A stretch of 64,000 nt of DNA, from positions 1 through 64,000 of the forward strand of contig JACPVX010000045.1 in the NCBI GenBank assembly GCA_016191555.1, in the 5' to 3' direction. Numbering within the stretch: the first letter of the stretch is position 1; each line of letters starts with the position of its first letter. The stretch is from Bacteroidota bacterium. GTDB taxonomy: Bacteria; Bacteroidota; Bacteroidia; Cytophagales; Cyclobacteriaceae. The notes beneath the pieces are model-generated. The model was not told the DNA's origin, searched no databases, and saw only the letters and a list, made by a program, of their open reading frames with translations. Made by a program: the position numbers and the translations under genes. Positions 9,312 through 18,692 of this stretch are shown here, piece after piece.

Positions 9312-12300
9312 TCAGGGGAGATAAATCTTAAAAATAGTGCCTTCGTTGAGGGTGCTTTCAACCTCTGCATAACCTCCGAGCGACTCCGCATGGGTTTTCA
9401 CCAGATTGAGCCCCACTCCTTTTCCTGGAATGGCGTTTCCATGAAATCTTCGATAGAGTCCAAATACTTTTGCTCCGTACTTTTCCATGTCAATACCTTT
9501 TCCATTGTCCTGAACCGACAAACAAATAAAACGATCTTTTCGAGTGGTGCGAACAGCTATCCGAAGTGGACGAGCTGGATCTCGATACTTAATGGCGTTG
9601 GACACGAGATTGAACAAAATACTATACAAAAAACCTTTGATCGTCAATATTTCATGTGCTTCATTAAAATCATGGGTAATCAGCGCATGTGCCTCTGTGA
9701 TGGAGTATTCTAACACCTGCTTCACCTGATCCAGTGTTTTTTGAAATGAGACTAGCTCCTTCTTTTGATCGGTTGATTTTCCGGCTGATACAATGGTATT
9801 GATATCTTTTACCACACCATCGAGATTGGCTGCTTCCTCGGTAATCAAATGAACGAGTTCATTATTTTCATTTGGATCATTGCCGATAATGGATGCCAGG
9901 CCCATGATTTTAGCTACGTGGGCGCGCAAATTATGAGAGACGATATACGAGAACTGTTGTAGATTACTATTTTTAACTTGCAACATCTCAATCAACGCTG
10001 CTTTTTCGAGTTCTACTTTTTTTCGTTCGGTTATATCCTGATTAACTCCAAAATTTTTGATGGTTCTACCCTTGTCATCCTTCACGATCCTTAAATGAAC
10101 GGATATAAATCCAATTTCTCCATCCGAAAAAATAACACGATGCTCTGCTATAAAATTGAAGTCGGTGGTTACTGCTTCGCTTGCTTCTCTTATCGATCTG
10201 CTAACCAATTCAATGTCATCCGGGTGCACAAAGAGTTCCGCATAACGGGCTGAAGACATGGTATACCCCCCCACTGCCTCTGCGGTGGTTTTGAAAATGT
10301 TGTAGAATTGATCGTTGAACGTGAACAGATCATGAATCAAATCATACTCCCAATAACCCAGTCTGGCAATTTCCGCGGCAAGCGTTATCTCGCTATCTCT
10401 TCGTATGAGTGACGCTTCAAATTTCTTACGTTCTGTAATATCCTGCTCAATCGCCATGAATCCGGTGAGATGATGGTTACTATCATGCAATGGCTTCGCC
10501 TCAATATCCAGCCAATAAGGCCTGCCGGATTTACTGTAATTCAAAATCTCAGCGTGAAAACCGAGGCCTTTTCGAGCATGATCGCCCATCAAGTTAGATA
10601 CTGTTTTATCGGTATTGGCACCTTGTAAAAATTGTCCGGGCTTTTTACCAACCACTTCGCTAAACGTATACTCTGTAATTCGCTCAAAGCCTTTATTCAC
10701 CCATGTAATCCGCCCTTCCCGATCAGTTACCACTACAGCATTTACGGTAAGGCTCGCAACATCTGACAGCTTTTTATTTTCTTCTTCGATTTTCTTTTTC
10801 TCGGTAATATCCGTGACCATGGCAAGTGCTCCCTTGTACATTCCATCTTCATGAAACAATGGGTTGGCCGAAACATTGGCCCAAATTTCTTTACCGGATT
10901 TGGAAATATATTGCAGCTGATAGCGGTTTCCCTTTCCGCTCTGTCGGGTGCTGAAGGATTCTGCTATTTGTTTGGATTCATCATGCATGAAAAAGTAGGG
11001 AGCCTTACCCAGCATCTCTTCTTTTGAGTATTCCAGCAATTCACACATTTTACTATTTACAAAAGTAGTCTCATCGCGTTCATCCACTACCCAAATGCCT
11101 TCCTGGGCTGTCTCCACGATTTGCCGGTAGCGTTGCTCACTTTCCTCAATCTTTTTCCTCGCCAACACTTGCTCTGTTACATCGACACCGAAGTAAAATA
11201 TACCCGCCACATTCCCATCGGCATCGCGGTAGGGTTGTTCTAAAATATTTTGATAGATCGTCTTTGCCTGACCGTTGTTGTCCCGATCCAACTGAAATGC
11301 CATTTCGTTTACCCGGAAGGGCACTCCCGTTTCAAAGATGTTATCCAATAATCCAACAAGACCTTGGCTGACTAATTCCGGAAATACCTCAGCACCTGAT
11401 TTGCCTATAATATCACTTGCTTCTTTGCCACCGATTCGCAGATAATCCGGATTGGCGAATTCAAACACATGATTCTTTCCCTTTAAAATAGACATGCTGA
11501 CGGGCGCATTCATAAACAAATCCAATAGTCGCTTGCGCTCCATCGCTATTTCACGCTGTGCATTTTTTAGTTCTGTCACATCTTTAGCAATGCAATAGAT
11601 GATTCGTTCATTCTCTTCAAAGCGCGAAGACCAAAGCAGAGGTACCTTACTTCCATCTTTGCGTACAAACCGATTCTCAAAATTTGTAACACTATTTCCC
11701 TTCGAAACAAAATCGATAAACTCTTCCGATGCTGCTTTATCCTGAAAAAAAACGAAATCAATCATTTTTTTTCCTGCCAACTCTGCCGGTTGATATCCCC
11801 AAACAGTTGCGGATGCCGAGCTTACGTAAATAAATTGGCCTTTGTGATCGAGCGTACAAATGACGTCCATCGAGTTAGCATCAATATTGCGCAGCAGGAT
11901 CTCCGCCCTCTTGATCTTCTCCAGTGTTTGGTTTCGCTCGGTTACATCACGTGCTACGCCATATCTGATTCGGTCCACCTCGTCAAACTTTGCTGACCAC
12001 GAGAGAGTGACCAAAAAACCATTTTTGTGGCGATACCGATTTTCAAAATTTATTAGCGTGTTACCTTTCAACAACTCCGCTGCTAATTCAATGGTTTTCG
12101 GTTTGTCTTCAGCATAAATAAAATCATACATGCTCCTTCCAATCATGTCGGCAGGGGCATATCCTAGTATTTTTTCACTGGCCGCACTGACATGGAGGAA
12201 GTATCCCTCTTCGCTCACACTGCACATCATATCCAGCGAGTTCGCATCCATGTTCTGAAGTAATCTTGCGATCTTTTTCCTTTCCTGATCCAATCGGTGC

Positions 12301-12665
12301 TTGGCCAACACATTCTGTAGCGCAATGGGCAGGCGATTCATCCGGTCTTTTAAAATATAATCATCGGCACCTGCACGCATCGCTTCCACCGCAAATTCTT
12401 CTGATACCGTACCGGTTACTAACATGAAAGGAATTTTCATTTTAGTGGCCTGCAAAATCTTCAACGCTTCCATCGAGTTGAATGAAGGCAAGCTATGGTC
12501 ACTGATGATTACTTCCGGTTGAAACGAAGCTAGCGCTTCCGTATATTGCTTACGTGTTGAAACTAATTTCAGAACAAACTCAATCTGTGCCTCTTGCAAT
12601 ACCCGCTCAATTTGCTCCGCATCGGTAGGCTGATCTTCTAAATGAAGTATTTTTAGTTTCGACAT
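9312..12665 (-). CDS. Receiver-multi-PAS hybrid histidine kinase
   Basis: 1117 aa. Residues 1-125 are a receiver (EDQP, Asp in VIISDHSLP, Lys in YILKDRM). Six PAS-type units follow, starting near NMDANSLDMMCSV, NIDANSMDVICTL, FMNAPVSMSILKG, VETAQEGIWVVDE, LTVNAVVVTDREG and AARLGYWEYDL-like sequence. The kinase core has the His in YIVSHNLRAHVAKI and a HATPase (LVSNAIKYRDP, DNGKGID, GKGVGLNLV). The first two PAS units are so alike that they look like a recent duplication. The fifth has a LOV-like FLQGANTD without the Cys. A soluble, N-terminally receiver-controlled kinase. Confidence 0.92.
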   Translation of the reverse strand: MSKLKILHLEDQPTDAEQIERVLQEAQIEFVLKLVSTRKQYTEALASFQPEVIISDHSLPSFNSMEALKILQATKMKIPFMLVTGTVSEEFAVEAMRAGADDYILKDRMNRLPIALQNVLAKHRLDQERKKIARLLQNMDANSLDMMCSVSEEGYFLHVSAASEKILGYAPADMIGRSMYDFIYAEDKPKTIELAAELLKGNTLINFENRYRHKNGFLVTLSWSAKFDEVDRIRYGVARDVTERNQTLEKIKRAEILLRNIDANSMDVICTLDHKGQFIYVSSASATVWGYQPAELAGKKMIDFVFFQDKAASEEFIDFVSKGNSVTNFENRFVRKDGSKVPLLWSSRFEENERIIYCIAKDVTELKNAQREIAMERKRLLDLFMNAPVSMSILKGKNHVFEFANPDYLRIGGKEASDIIGKSGAEVFPELVSQGLVGLLDNIFETGVPFRVNEMAFQLDRDNNGQAKTIYQNILEQPYRDADGNVAGIFYFGVDVTEQVLARKKIEESEQRYRQIVETAQEGIWVVDERDETTFVNSKMCELLEYSKEEMLGKAPYFFMHDESKQIAESFSTRQSGKGNRYQLQYISKSGKEIWANVSANPLFHEDGMYKGALAMVTDITEKKKIEEENKKLSDVASLTVNAVVVTDREGRITWVNKGFERITEYTFSEVVGKKPGQFLQGANTDKTVSNLMGDHARKGLGFHAEILNYSKSGRPYWLDIEAKPLHDSNHHLTGFMAIEQDITERKKFEASLIRRDSEITLAAEIARLGYWEYDLIHDLFTFNDQFYNIFKTTAEAVGGYTMSSARYAELFVHPDDIELVSRSIREASEAVTTDFNFIAEHRVIFSDGEIGFISVHLRIVKDDKGRTIKNFGVNQDITERKKVELEKAALIEMLQVKNSNLQQFSYIVSHNLRAHVAKIMGLASIIGNDPNENNELVHLITEEAANLDGVVKDINTIVSAGKSTDQKKELVSFQKTLDQVKQVLEYSITEAHALITHDFNEAHEILTIKGFLYSILFNLVSNAIKYRDPARPLRIAVRTTRKDRFICLSVQDNGKGIDMEKYGAKVFGLYRRFHGNAIPGKGVGLNLVKTHAESLGGYAEVESTLNEGTIFKIYLP

Positions 12666-12692
12666 TGCTAGGGTTATTGAAATCAGTGTAAA

Positions 12693-13133
12693 CTAAACGG
12701 GCGGTTGATTGAGGAGTAGCCAATAGACACCTAAATCAGCCACCGCTTTATGAAATTCTTCAAAATCAACCGGTTTAACTATGTAACTATTGGCACCCAA
12801 TGCATAGCACGTTTTAATGTCCGGATCTTCTTTAGAAGAGGTAAGAATGACAACCGAAATTTCCTTTGTTAAGGGATTTGACTTGATGGCGGTTAGCACC
12901 TCTATGCCATTCACTTTGGGCATCTTTAAATCGAGCAGAATAACTTTAGGTTTTTTATCCACAACACGTCCCAAATGCTCGCCCGTACTAAAAAGATAGT
13001 CCAAGGCTTGCACGCCATTCTTTAAATGAAGAATCTGATTAGAGACTTTACTTCCTTTCAATGCCAAAATGGTCATCTCGGCATCATTTTCATTATCTTC
13101 TACTAAGAGTATTTCAATTTCTTGCTGTTTCAT
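12693..13133 (-). CDS. Rcp1-type single-domain response regulator
   Basis: 146 aa receiver with the features of the Rcp1/cyanobacterial phytochrome-partner group: VEDNENDAEMTILAL at the N-terminus, the long insert GVQALDYLFSTGEH, Asp in VILLDLKMPKVNG, TSS and Lys in SYIVKPVDFEEF. These usually take phosphate from soluble PAS/GAF kinases. It lies 24 bp after the 1017-aa kinase and 27 bp before the receiver-PAS kinase, inside the same operon, so it may link the two. Confidence 0.92.
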   Translation of the reverse strand: MKQQEIEILLVEDNENDAEMTILALKGSKVSNQILHLKNGVQALDYLFSTGEHLGRVVDKKPKVILLDLKMPKVNGIEVLTAIKSNPLTKEISVVILTSSKEDPDIKTCYALGANSYIVKPVDFEEFHKAVADLGVYWLLLNQPPV

Positions 13134-13157
13134 ATTTTTTCATATTAAATAATGATT

Positions 13158-16100
13158 CTATTTTTTTGGTTTCGGCAAACTGAAATAGAATGTGGCTCCC
13201 TTATTCAGCTCTCCTTCCGCCCATACCCTTCCGCCATGTTTATGGATGATGCGGGCTACAATGGCAAGCCCAACACCGGTTCCTTCAAACTCTTCTTGAC
13301 TGTGCAGTCGTTGAAAAATTTGAAATAATTTATTTTTATAGTTCATATCGAATCCCGTGCCATTGTCGGCTACAGAATAAACTACTTCACCTTGATCTTC
13401 TTTTGAAGTTATTACAACCACAGGCTTTACACCTTGAGATGAATATTTGGCTCCGTTACAGATATAGTTATGGAACACTTGCTTCAATAGTGCACGGTCG
13501 CCCCAGGCTGCATGAAGGCCCTTAATTATTATCTCTGTATTTGGCCAAGCTCCTTTCGCCTCTTCTGCCACATCGCTCGCTACTTGCTCCATATCAACTA
13601 AATCCTTTTGAACTTCCTTTTGTCCAAGGCGTGAAAATGAAAGCAAGTCGTCAATCAATTGCCCCATTCGTTTTGCATTACTACTCACCACATTCAAGAG
13701 GCGCTTACCATTGTCATCCAACGTCAAGTCATAATCCTTTAACAACATTTTAGAATACCCGTTAATCGCCCGCAATGGAGCCCGCAAATCGTGCGAGACA
13801 GAATAGGAAAAAGATTCAAGCTCTTGGTTAGCGATCTGCAATTCCGCGGTTCGCTTCATAATCTTTTCTTCCAACGTTGCATTCAATTCTTTTAAAGCTG
13901 CTTCGGCTTTTTTTCTGGCCGATATATCCTTAAAGAAAATCGACAATCCGTTATTAGTGGGGTAAGAACTTACTTCATACCATCTATTCAATTTCGGATA
14001 ATAGTCTTCAAAATGCATGGGTTGCTTTGTCTGCATCACCACATGATGATTTCGATAAGATATAGAATCTTCGCTATCCACAAATACCTGCCACAAGCCT
14101 TTACCAAGAATGTCATTTTTCTTGAGATCCAAATCTTGTTCGGCTACCCGGTTCCAGTACGTCACCACCCAATTTTGATCCACAGCAAAAAAAGCCTCAC
14201 CAATACTTTCGAGGATGGTGTTTTTTTCATTCAAAGTAATCAATACTTTTTCCGTCTGTTCTTTGACCCGTTGTTCCAATTCTTGATTTAATCGCTCTAT
14301 TGCAGCCTCTGCTTTTTTTCGTTCTGTAATATCAATAAGGGCAAACGCAAGGCCTGACTGGTTGTCAATTTCTATTTTCTCTGCGGTGCATAGGATTTCA
14401 ATCTTTTCTCCATTTGGTTTCACAAGCGTTTCTTCGATGTCATTTCCATAACCCCCATTGTTTAAAAGGCGGTTGATCAATTTATCACGTGCTTCTTGTC
14501 CGATGATGTTTACGTCTACGGACTTCTTTCCAATTAAGCTCTCTCGCTTGTAATTGGTTAATCGGCAGAATGTATCGTTGACGTGAATGAATTTACCTTC
14601 TGGAAGGCTGGTAATGGCAATGGCCACAGGGCTAAAATTAAAAATGGAGCTAAACCTTTTATTCGCCTGAATGATATCATCTTCCGCTTTCTTTCGGGCA
14701 GTAATGTCTCTGGCCAAAACTAAATTACCAACTAAGGCGGCCTTATCATCTTTGAGTTTAGAGGCTGTTGCCAGCACGTTGACAGGTCTTCCAGACTTGG
14801 TGTGATAGATCACTTCGCCTTGCCAGAAACCCTTCTCCGTAAATGCCTGCAGTATTTCATCTCTTGTAATATTAGGATAGACAACTTTCAAAAGTTCGGA
14901 TATGTTTTTTCCAAGCACTTCCTCGCTTTTCCATTCCAGCATACGCTCGGCCGTAGGATTCCAATGGGTAATCCGCGAATTGTTATCGGAAGACATCACC
15001 GCGTCTTGAATATTTTCAGCAAGGGTGGCCAAAAAAGTGACACCCTCTAACGTTGCAGATAATTTTGTTGCATGCTTTTCCGTCTCATCATTTTTGAATA
15101 ACAGTTCCTTGTTTGCCAGAAGTAGTTCTTCCACCCGTTTTTCCTGATCAGCGCTTTGGCTACTGAGTTCCGCGTTGGCAATCAGGAGTTGACCTAATTG
15201 TTTCTCCTTTTCTCCATTTTGCAGTTGCAGTTTTTTATTTGAGAGCGTCAATGCCTCAATACGATCTTCCTCTTCGCTACTAAGAGATACCAGTTTTTTA
15301 TTAGCCAACGCCAACCCTGCCAATTGATCTTCTTTTTCCTTGTTTTGAGAAATCAACTGATCATTAGCGATCAGTAATTCTTCTATTTGCTGCTCGCGCA
15401 ACTCCCTCTGCGCATTCAATTGATCATTCACTCGGATGGCATCTTTCAATGCCCTATGTTCCGTAAAATCTCGTAGTATTTTGGACGCACCAATAATCGT
15501 TCCATCACTTGTTTTGATGGGTGAGATCGTAAGGGACACCTGCACAGTTTTGCCATCCTTCCGTAGTCGCTCTGTTTCATAGTGATCTACGACCTCACCA
15601 CGTTCTATTTTTCCGATGATATTACTTTCCTCTTGAATAAGAGTACGTGGAATCAGTTTTGTGATGTTCTCACCAATCATTTCAGCCGAGGTGTAACCAA
15701 ACATTTTCTCAGCACCATGATTCCAGCTGGTAATTGTGCCATCGAGTGATTTGCTGAGGATGGCATCATCAGAATAATTGACAATCGAAGCGACTAGATC
15801 ATACCTTTCAACTAAGGTCTTGCGATCGGTGATGTCTGTACAAATGAAGATGTATTGATAAGGCTTTCCCGAATCATTCAAAAAGGGTACTGCCGTGGTA
15901 TCCACCCAATACGTCTTTCCATTCTTTGATTGATTCTTCAACTCTCCTTTCCATGTCTTACCTTTCGAGATGGTTTCCCACACGGTACTAAAGAAGCGTT
16001 TCGAATGTGCGTTGTGATCAAAAATCGGATAACTCGTTCCGATCAGTTCATCTCTGGTATAGTTCGAGATTTCGCAAAAAAGATCGTTCGCGTATTTAAT

Positions 16101-16211
16101 AATTCCATTTCCATCTGTTACGAGAAGAATGACCGTTTCTTGTAACGCATCTGTGAAGTTAGGAATAACTTGTTGCTCTTTTTGGATGACCTCATCGATC
16201 TGCTTTTTCAT
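13158..16211 (-). CDS. Multi-PAS histidine kinase with 21-residue repeat coil
   Basis: 1017 aa, soluble. PAS 1 about 15-130, PAS 2 about 135-255, then a coiled coil (274-378) of five 21-residue repeats, PAS 3 about 390-505, PAS 4 about 510-630, PAS 5 about 655-765, and a HisKA with the phospho-His in SYSVSHDLRAPLRAING. The HATPase has NYICNGAKYSS, DNGTGFDM and GTGVGLAIVARI; this is the class found in Rcp1-partner (phytochrome-like) kinases. First gene of the seven-gene cluster. A 205-bp upstream gap holds the TTTGTACTACATTT motif about 155 bp before the start. Confidence 0.93.
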   Translation of the reverse strand: MKKQIDEVIQKEQQVIPNFTDALQETVILLVTDGNGIIKYANDLFCEISNYTRDELIGTSYPIFDHNAHSKRFFSTVWETISKGKTWKGELKNQSKNGKTYWVDTTAVPFLNDSGKPYQYIFICTDITDRKTLVERYDLVASIVNYSDDAILSKSLDGTITSWNHGAEKMFGYTSAEMIGENITKLIPRTLIQEESNIIGKIERGEVVDHYETERLRKDGKTVQVSLTISPIKTSDGTIIGASKILRDFTEHRALKDAIRVNDQLNAQRELREQQIEELLIANDQLISQNKEKEDQLAGLALANKKLVSLSSEEEDRIEALTLSNKKLQLQNGEKEKQLGQLLIANAELSSQSADQEKRVEELLLANKELLFKNDETEKHATKLSATLEGVTFLATLAENIQDAVMSSDNNSRITHWNPTAERMLEWKSEEVLGKNISELLKVVYPNITRDEILQAFTEKGFWQGEVIYHTKSGRPVNVLATASKLKDDKAALVGNLVLARDITARKKAEDDIIQANKRFSSIFNFSPVAIAITSLPEGKFIHVNDTFCRLTNYKRESLIGKKSVDVNIIGQEARDKLINRLLNNGGYGNDIEETLVKPNGEKIEILCTAEKIEIDNQSGLAFALIDITERKKAEAAIERLNQELEQRVKEQTEKVLITLNEKNTILESIGEAFFAVDQNWVVTYWNRVAEQDLDLKKNDILGKGLWQVFVDSEDSISYRNHHVVMQTKQPMHFEDYYPKLNRWYEVSSYPTNNGLSIFFKDISARKKAEAALKELNATLEEKIMKRTAELQIANQELESFSYSVSHDLRAPLRAINGYSKMLLKDYDLTLDDNGKRLLNVVSSNAKRMGQLIDDLLSFSRLGQKEVQKDLVDMEQVASDVAEEAKGAWPNTEIIIKGLHAAWGDRALLKQVFHNYICNGAKYSSQGVKPVVVITSKEDQGEVVYSVADNGTGFDMNYKNKLFQIFQRLHSQEEFEGTGVGLAIVARIIHKHGGRVWAEGELNKGATFYFSLPKPKK
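15078..15392 (-). repeat. Five exact-length 21-residue coiled-coil repeats
   Basis: Within the 1017-aa kinase, residues 274-378 split into five units of exactly 21 residues (three heptads each). Each has the pattern (D/K)-x-(hydrophobic)-x-x-(L)-x-(L)-(A/S)-N-x-x-L and ends in two or three acidic residues, for example DQLAGLALANKKL at the start of unit 2. The regular length means in-frame duplication, and copy-number change would lengthen the signalling coil between PAS 2 and PAS 3 without breaking heptad phase. Confidence 0.8.
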
Positions 16212-16366
16212 GCATCTATCAGAAGCTTCACAAGGCTTCTACACTATATGAAAGTGAATGGAAAAATCAAGTGACAGCTGTTAGGGCATTGTCAGTTGAA
16301 AGCCTTACAACTTACCCAGAATTACTTTCAGTTTACCTAGTATAAAGCATGATAATCGTGTAGCGG

Positions 16367-16380
16367 TTTGTACTACATTT
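16367..16380 (+). promoter_or_regulatory. Shared TTTGTACTACATTT motif, kinase copy 1
   Basis: Lies about 155 bp upstream of the leftward 1017-aa kinase gene, in a 21-base context CGTGT-N-G-N-G-N-TTTGTACTACA that is 18/21 identical to the copy at 17549. An exact 14-base match in the other orientation occurs at 53036. Candidate operator or promoter part; the binding protein is unknown. Confidence 0.4.
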
Positions 16381-16416
16381 CGTTTAAAACGGATTGGAAA
16401 GTTTAAAAATGGCCCA

Positions 16417-17394
16417 CTAAACGGGTGATCCAAGAGGGAACTTCAAGAATACCTGGGTGCCAGTGCCTGGTTCACTAGTTACTTTTAGTGTGATACCCAG
16501 CCTCGTGGCACGTTCATACATGCCGATCAACCCCAAGCTCTCGTTACCATCAATAATGGCTGTATCGAACCCTTTGCCATCATCAACTATTGTTAATATA
16601 ATATCTGCTGATTTTTTCTCCAGCCTTGCTTCCACACGACTGGCAAAAGCGTGTCGCATGATGTTGGTTAATGTCTCCTGATAAATTCGGAAAACGCCAG
16701 TAGCCAATTGTCTGTCAACAATTAATTCTGACACATTTGAAGTGAAAATGCTGCGCACATTGGTGCGCCTGGCAAATTCAGCACTTTGCCATTCCAGCGC
16801 AGCAATTAACCCTAGGTCATCTAAAATACTGGGGCGAAGATCACTGGCAATTCTCCGAATGGTTTGCACCGCATTATCCATCAACGAAATCATATTGACT
16901 AGTTTTTCATGGATTGCTATTTCACCACTCCCTATTTTTTTTGAAAGCCACGCAGCATCCATCTTCAGGCCTGTCAGTTGCTGGCCCAATTCGTCATGAA
17001 TTTCGCGTGCAATTCGGGTTCGCTCTTCCTCCCGAACTTGCTCTAAATGAGAAATAAGATCGCTTTCTGCTTTGGATCGTTCGGTTATGTCAATCCCAAC
17101 TCCAATCAGGTAATTGCCTCCATTGAGGGTTAGCTTATGACTATTAAAATAGTAGGGGATTTTTCGCTTATCCTTCGTATACAAATGAGCCGTTGTTTCT
17201 TCGGAGCCACCTGAGAAGACTTTCTCGATTTTTCGTTTCATGATTTCTTTCTCCTCGCCCATGTAAAAATCAAGCGGGTGCATACGACTAATCTCCTTTG
17301 CATCGTAACCGGAAATAACTTCGAAGCTTTTACTCCAGCGGGTAAATCGCCATTGGTGGTCGTAAATAAAATAGAATATAGAAGCTCTTTCCAC
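16417..17394 (-). CDS. NarX-type PAS histidine kinase
   Basis: 325 aa. One PAS/PAC unit (about 5-110) and then a HisKA_3 dimerisation domain with the phospho-His in REIHDELGQQLTGLKMD, followed by a HATPase of the NarX/DegS class (IVDDGKGFD, SLGLIGMYERATRLG, EPGTGTQVFLKFP). It has no transmembrane segment. This class pairs with LuxR-type regulators; the partner is presumably the NarL-type gene at 17673, 278 bp upstream on the same strand. The TTTGTACTACA motif lies about 155 bp upstream. Confidence 0.92.
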   Translation of the reverse strand: MERASIFYFIYDHQWRFTRWSKSFEVISGYDAKEISRMHPLDFYMGEEKEIMKRKIEKVFSGGSEETTAHLYTKDKRKIPYYFNSHKLTLNGGNYLIGVGIDITERSKAESDLISHLEQVREEERTRIAREIHDELGQQLTGLKMDAAWLSKKIGSGEIAIHEKLVNMISLMDNAVQTIRRIASDLRPSILDDLGLIAALEWQSAEFARRTNVRSIFTSNVSELIVDRQLATGVFRIYQETLTNIMRHAFASRVEARLEKKSADIILTIVDDGKGFDTAIIDGNESLGLIGMYERATRLGITLKVTSEPGTGTQVFLKFPLGSPV

Positions 17395-17548
17395 TTTCCT
17401 TGCTCACTCTAAATATACGAATAATCTAGTTCCGTGATTTTTAAGAAAATTGATTCATACTACTTCTTATTCAGCAATGATAATGTTGTAAATAAGCGAG
17501 GACGGATAAGAACTGGAAGTAGTAGAATTCACGAAATGCGTGTCGTGT

Positions 17549-17559
17549 TTTGTACTACA
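17549..17559 (+). promoter_or_regulatory. Shared TTTGTACTACA motif, kinase copy 2
   Basis: Second copy of the motif, in the 278-bp gap upstream of the NarX-type kinase at the same relative distance and orientation as the copy before the 1017-aa kinase. The matched distance supports a functional site rather than chance. Confidence 0.4.
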
Positions 17560-17672
17560 AAAAGGATACAATTGATTAGCCATTTGGTGGCCAGATTTAT
17601 AGAATACAGGAAATAAGCCCTTGAAGTGACTTCATTCGAAAATTGCTCGCAACTAGTGATGGGTCCCGCCTT

Positions 17673-18299
17673 TTAAACGAGCCCATTATCAAGGGCATAG
17701 CGAGTAAGCTCTGCGTTATTGCTCAACGATAGTTTTTCTAATAGGCGAGCGCGATAGGTGCTAATCGTGTTGATGCTGAGTGAAATCTCATTCGCGATCT
17801 GAGTGGCTGTTTTTCCGGAGGCAATAAGTTGAAGGATTTGCATTTCCCGATCGGAAAGTATTTCAAAGAGATTCTCTTCTTGTGTTTGCGTTTGTGTCGT
17901 TGCCAGCTTCTCTGCCACTGCAGCAGAAATGTATTTTTTCCCAGACAAAACTCTCGTGACGGCACCTAATAGTTCATCGGTTGCAATCTCTTTGCTCAGA
18001 TAACCCGATGCACCTGCCTTCAATACGCGAATGGCGTATTGGTCTTCCGGGTAGGCGCTCAAAATCAGAATGGGTGTTTTGTTCCCATTGGCCCGAATCT
18101 GTTTTAATGTTTCGATACCATTTCGGCCCGGCATGGAAATATCCATCAAGATAATACTCCAAGCTTGTTTATTGATTTGATCAAGCACCTGCTGACCGTT
18201 GACAGCTTCGGTAATGGTAGCTACCGGGTAGCCTTCATGAATAAGCTCTACCAGGCCTTTCCGCACAATCGCATGATCATCGGCAATGAGTATATTCAT
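17673..18299 (-). CDS. NarL-type response regulator
   Basis: 208 aa. Receiver at residues 1-120 (IADDHAIV, Asp in IILMDISMPGRNG, LSA, Lys in YLSKEI) and a LuxR DNA-binding domain at about 145-205 (LSDREMQILQLIASG, SINTISTYRARLLEKL). The ATG is 2 bp after the stop of the degraded kinase upstream, showing that the regulator was once cotranscribed with that kinase. Today its likely partner is the NarX-type kinase downstream. Confidence 0.93.
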   Translation of the reverse strand: MNILIADDHAIVRKGLVELIHEGYPVATITEAVNGQQVLDQINKQAWSIILMDISMPGRNGIETLKQIRANGNKTPILILSAYPEDQYAIRVLKAGASGYLSKEIATDELLGAVTRVLSGKKYISAAVAEKLATTQTQTQEENLFEILSDREMQILQLIASGKTATQIANEISLSINTISTYRARLLEKLSLSNNAELTRYALDNGLV

Positions 18300-18301
18300 A
18301 A

Positions 18302-18545
18302 TTAGGAAGTAACTTTCGTTAATGTTAAAGGAATTTCCAAGACTACACGCGTACCAATTCCATGCTCGCTGGTCACTTCTAACTTCATACCCATCATCAG
18401 AGCACGTTCTAACATGCCTATCAAACCAAGGCTTTTTTGTGCATCCGCTGCCGGGGTATCAAAACCATGGCCATTATCACCAACAGTTTAAATGAACTCT
18501 GGAATGAGTTGATTGAAAGATAACTCTATTTTAACTAACAATGGC
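18302..18545 (-). pseudogene. C-terminal remnant of a NarX-type histidine kinase
   Basis: In one frame on the minus strand one can read LVKIELSFNQLIPEFI, then an in-frame TAA, then TVGDNGHGFD, SLGLIGMLERALMMGMKL and EVTSEHGIGTRVVLEIP, ending with TAA at 18302. This is the last third of a HATPase domain and matches the C-terminus of the intact kinase at 16417 segment by segment (VDDGKGFD, SLGLIGMYERATRLG). Sequence 5' of 18545 shows no further homology. So the kinase gene was lost by a 5' deletion and a nonsense change, while its regulator was kept. Confidence 0.8.
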
Positions 18546-18692
18546 CGAATTGGTCAGTTATTATCGAAAAGCGAATGCGCCTTGGATGGGTTTTTCAGAG
18601 CAAGTCTACCATGTAAAGGGCAAACTTCCGTCAAATCAAGCTTAACGAATAATTGCGAAGTTGTACAAACACGTTGAATTTACGCGCTTATG

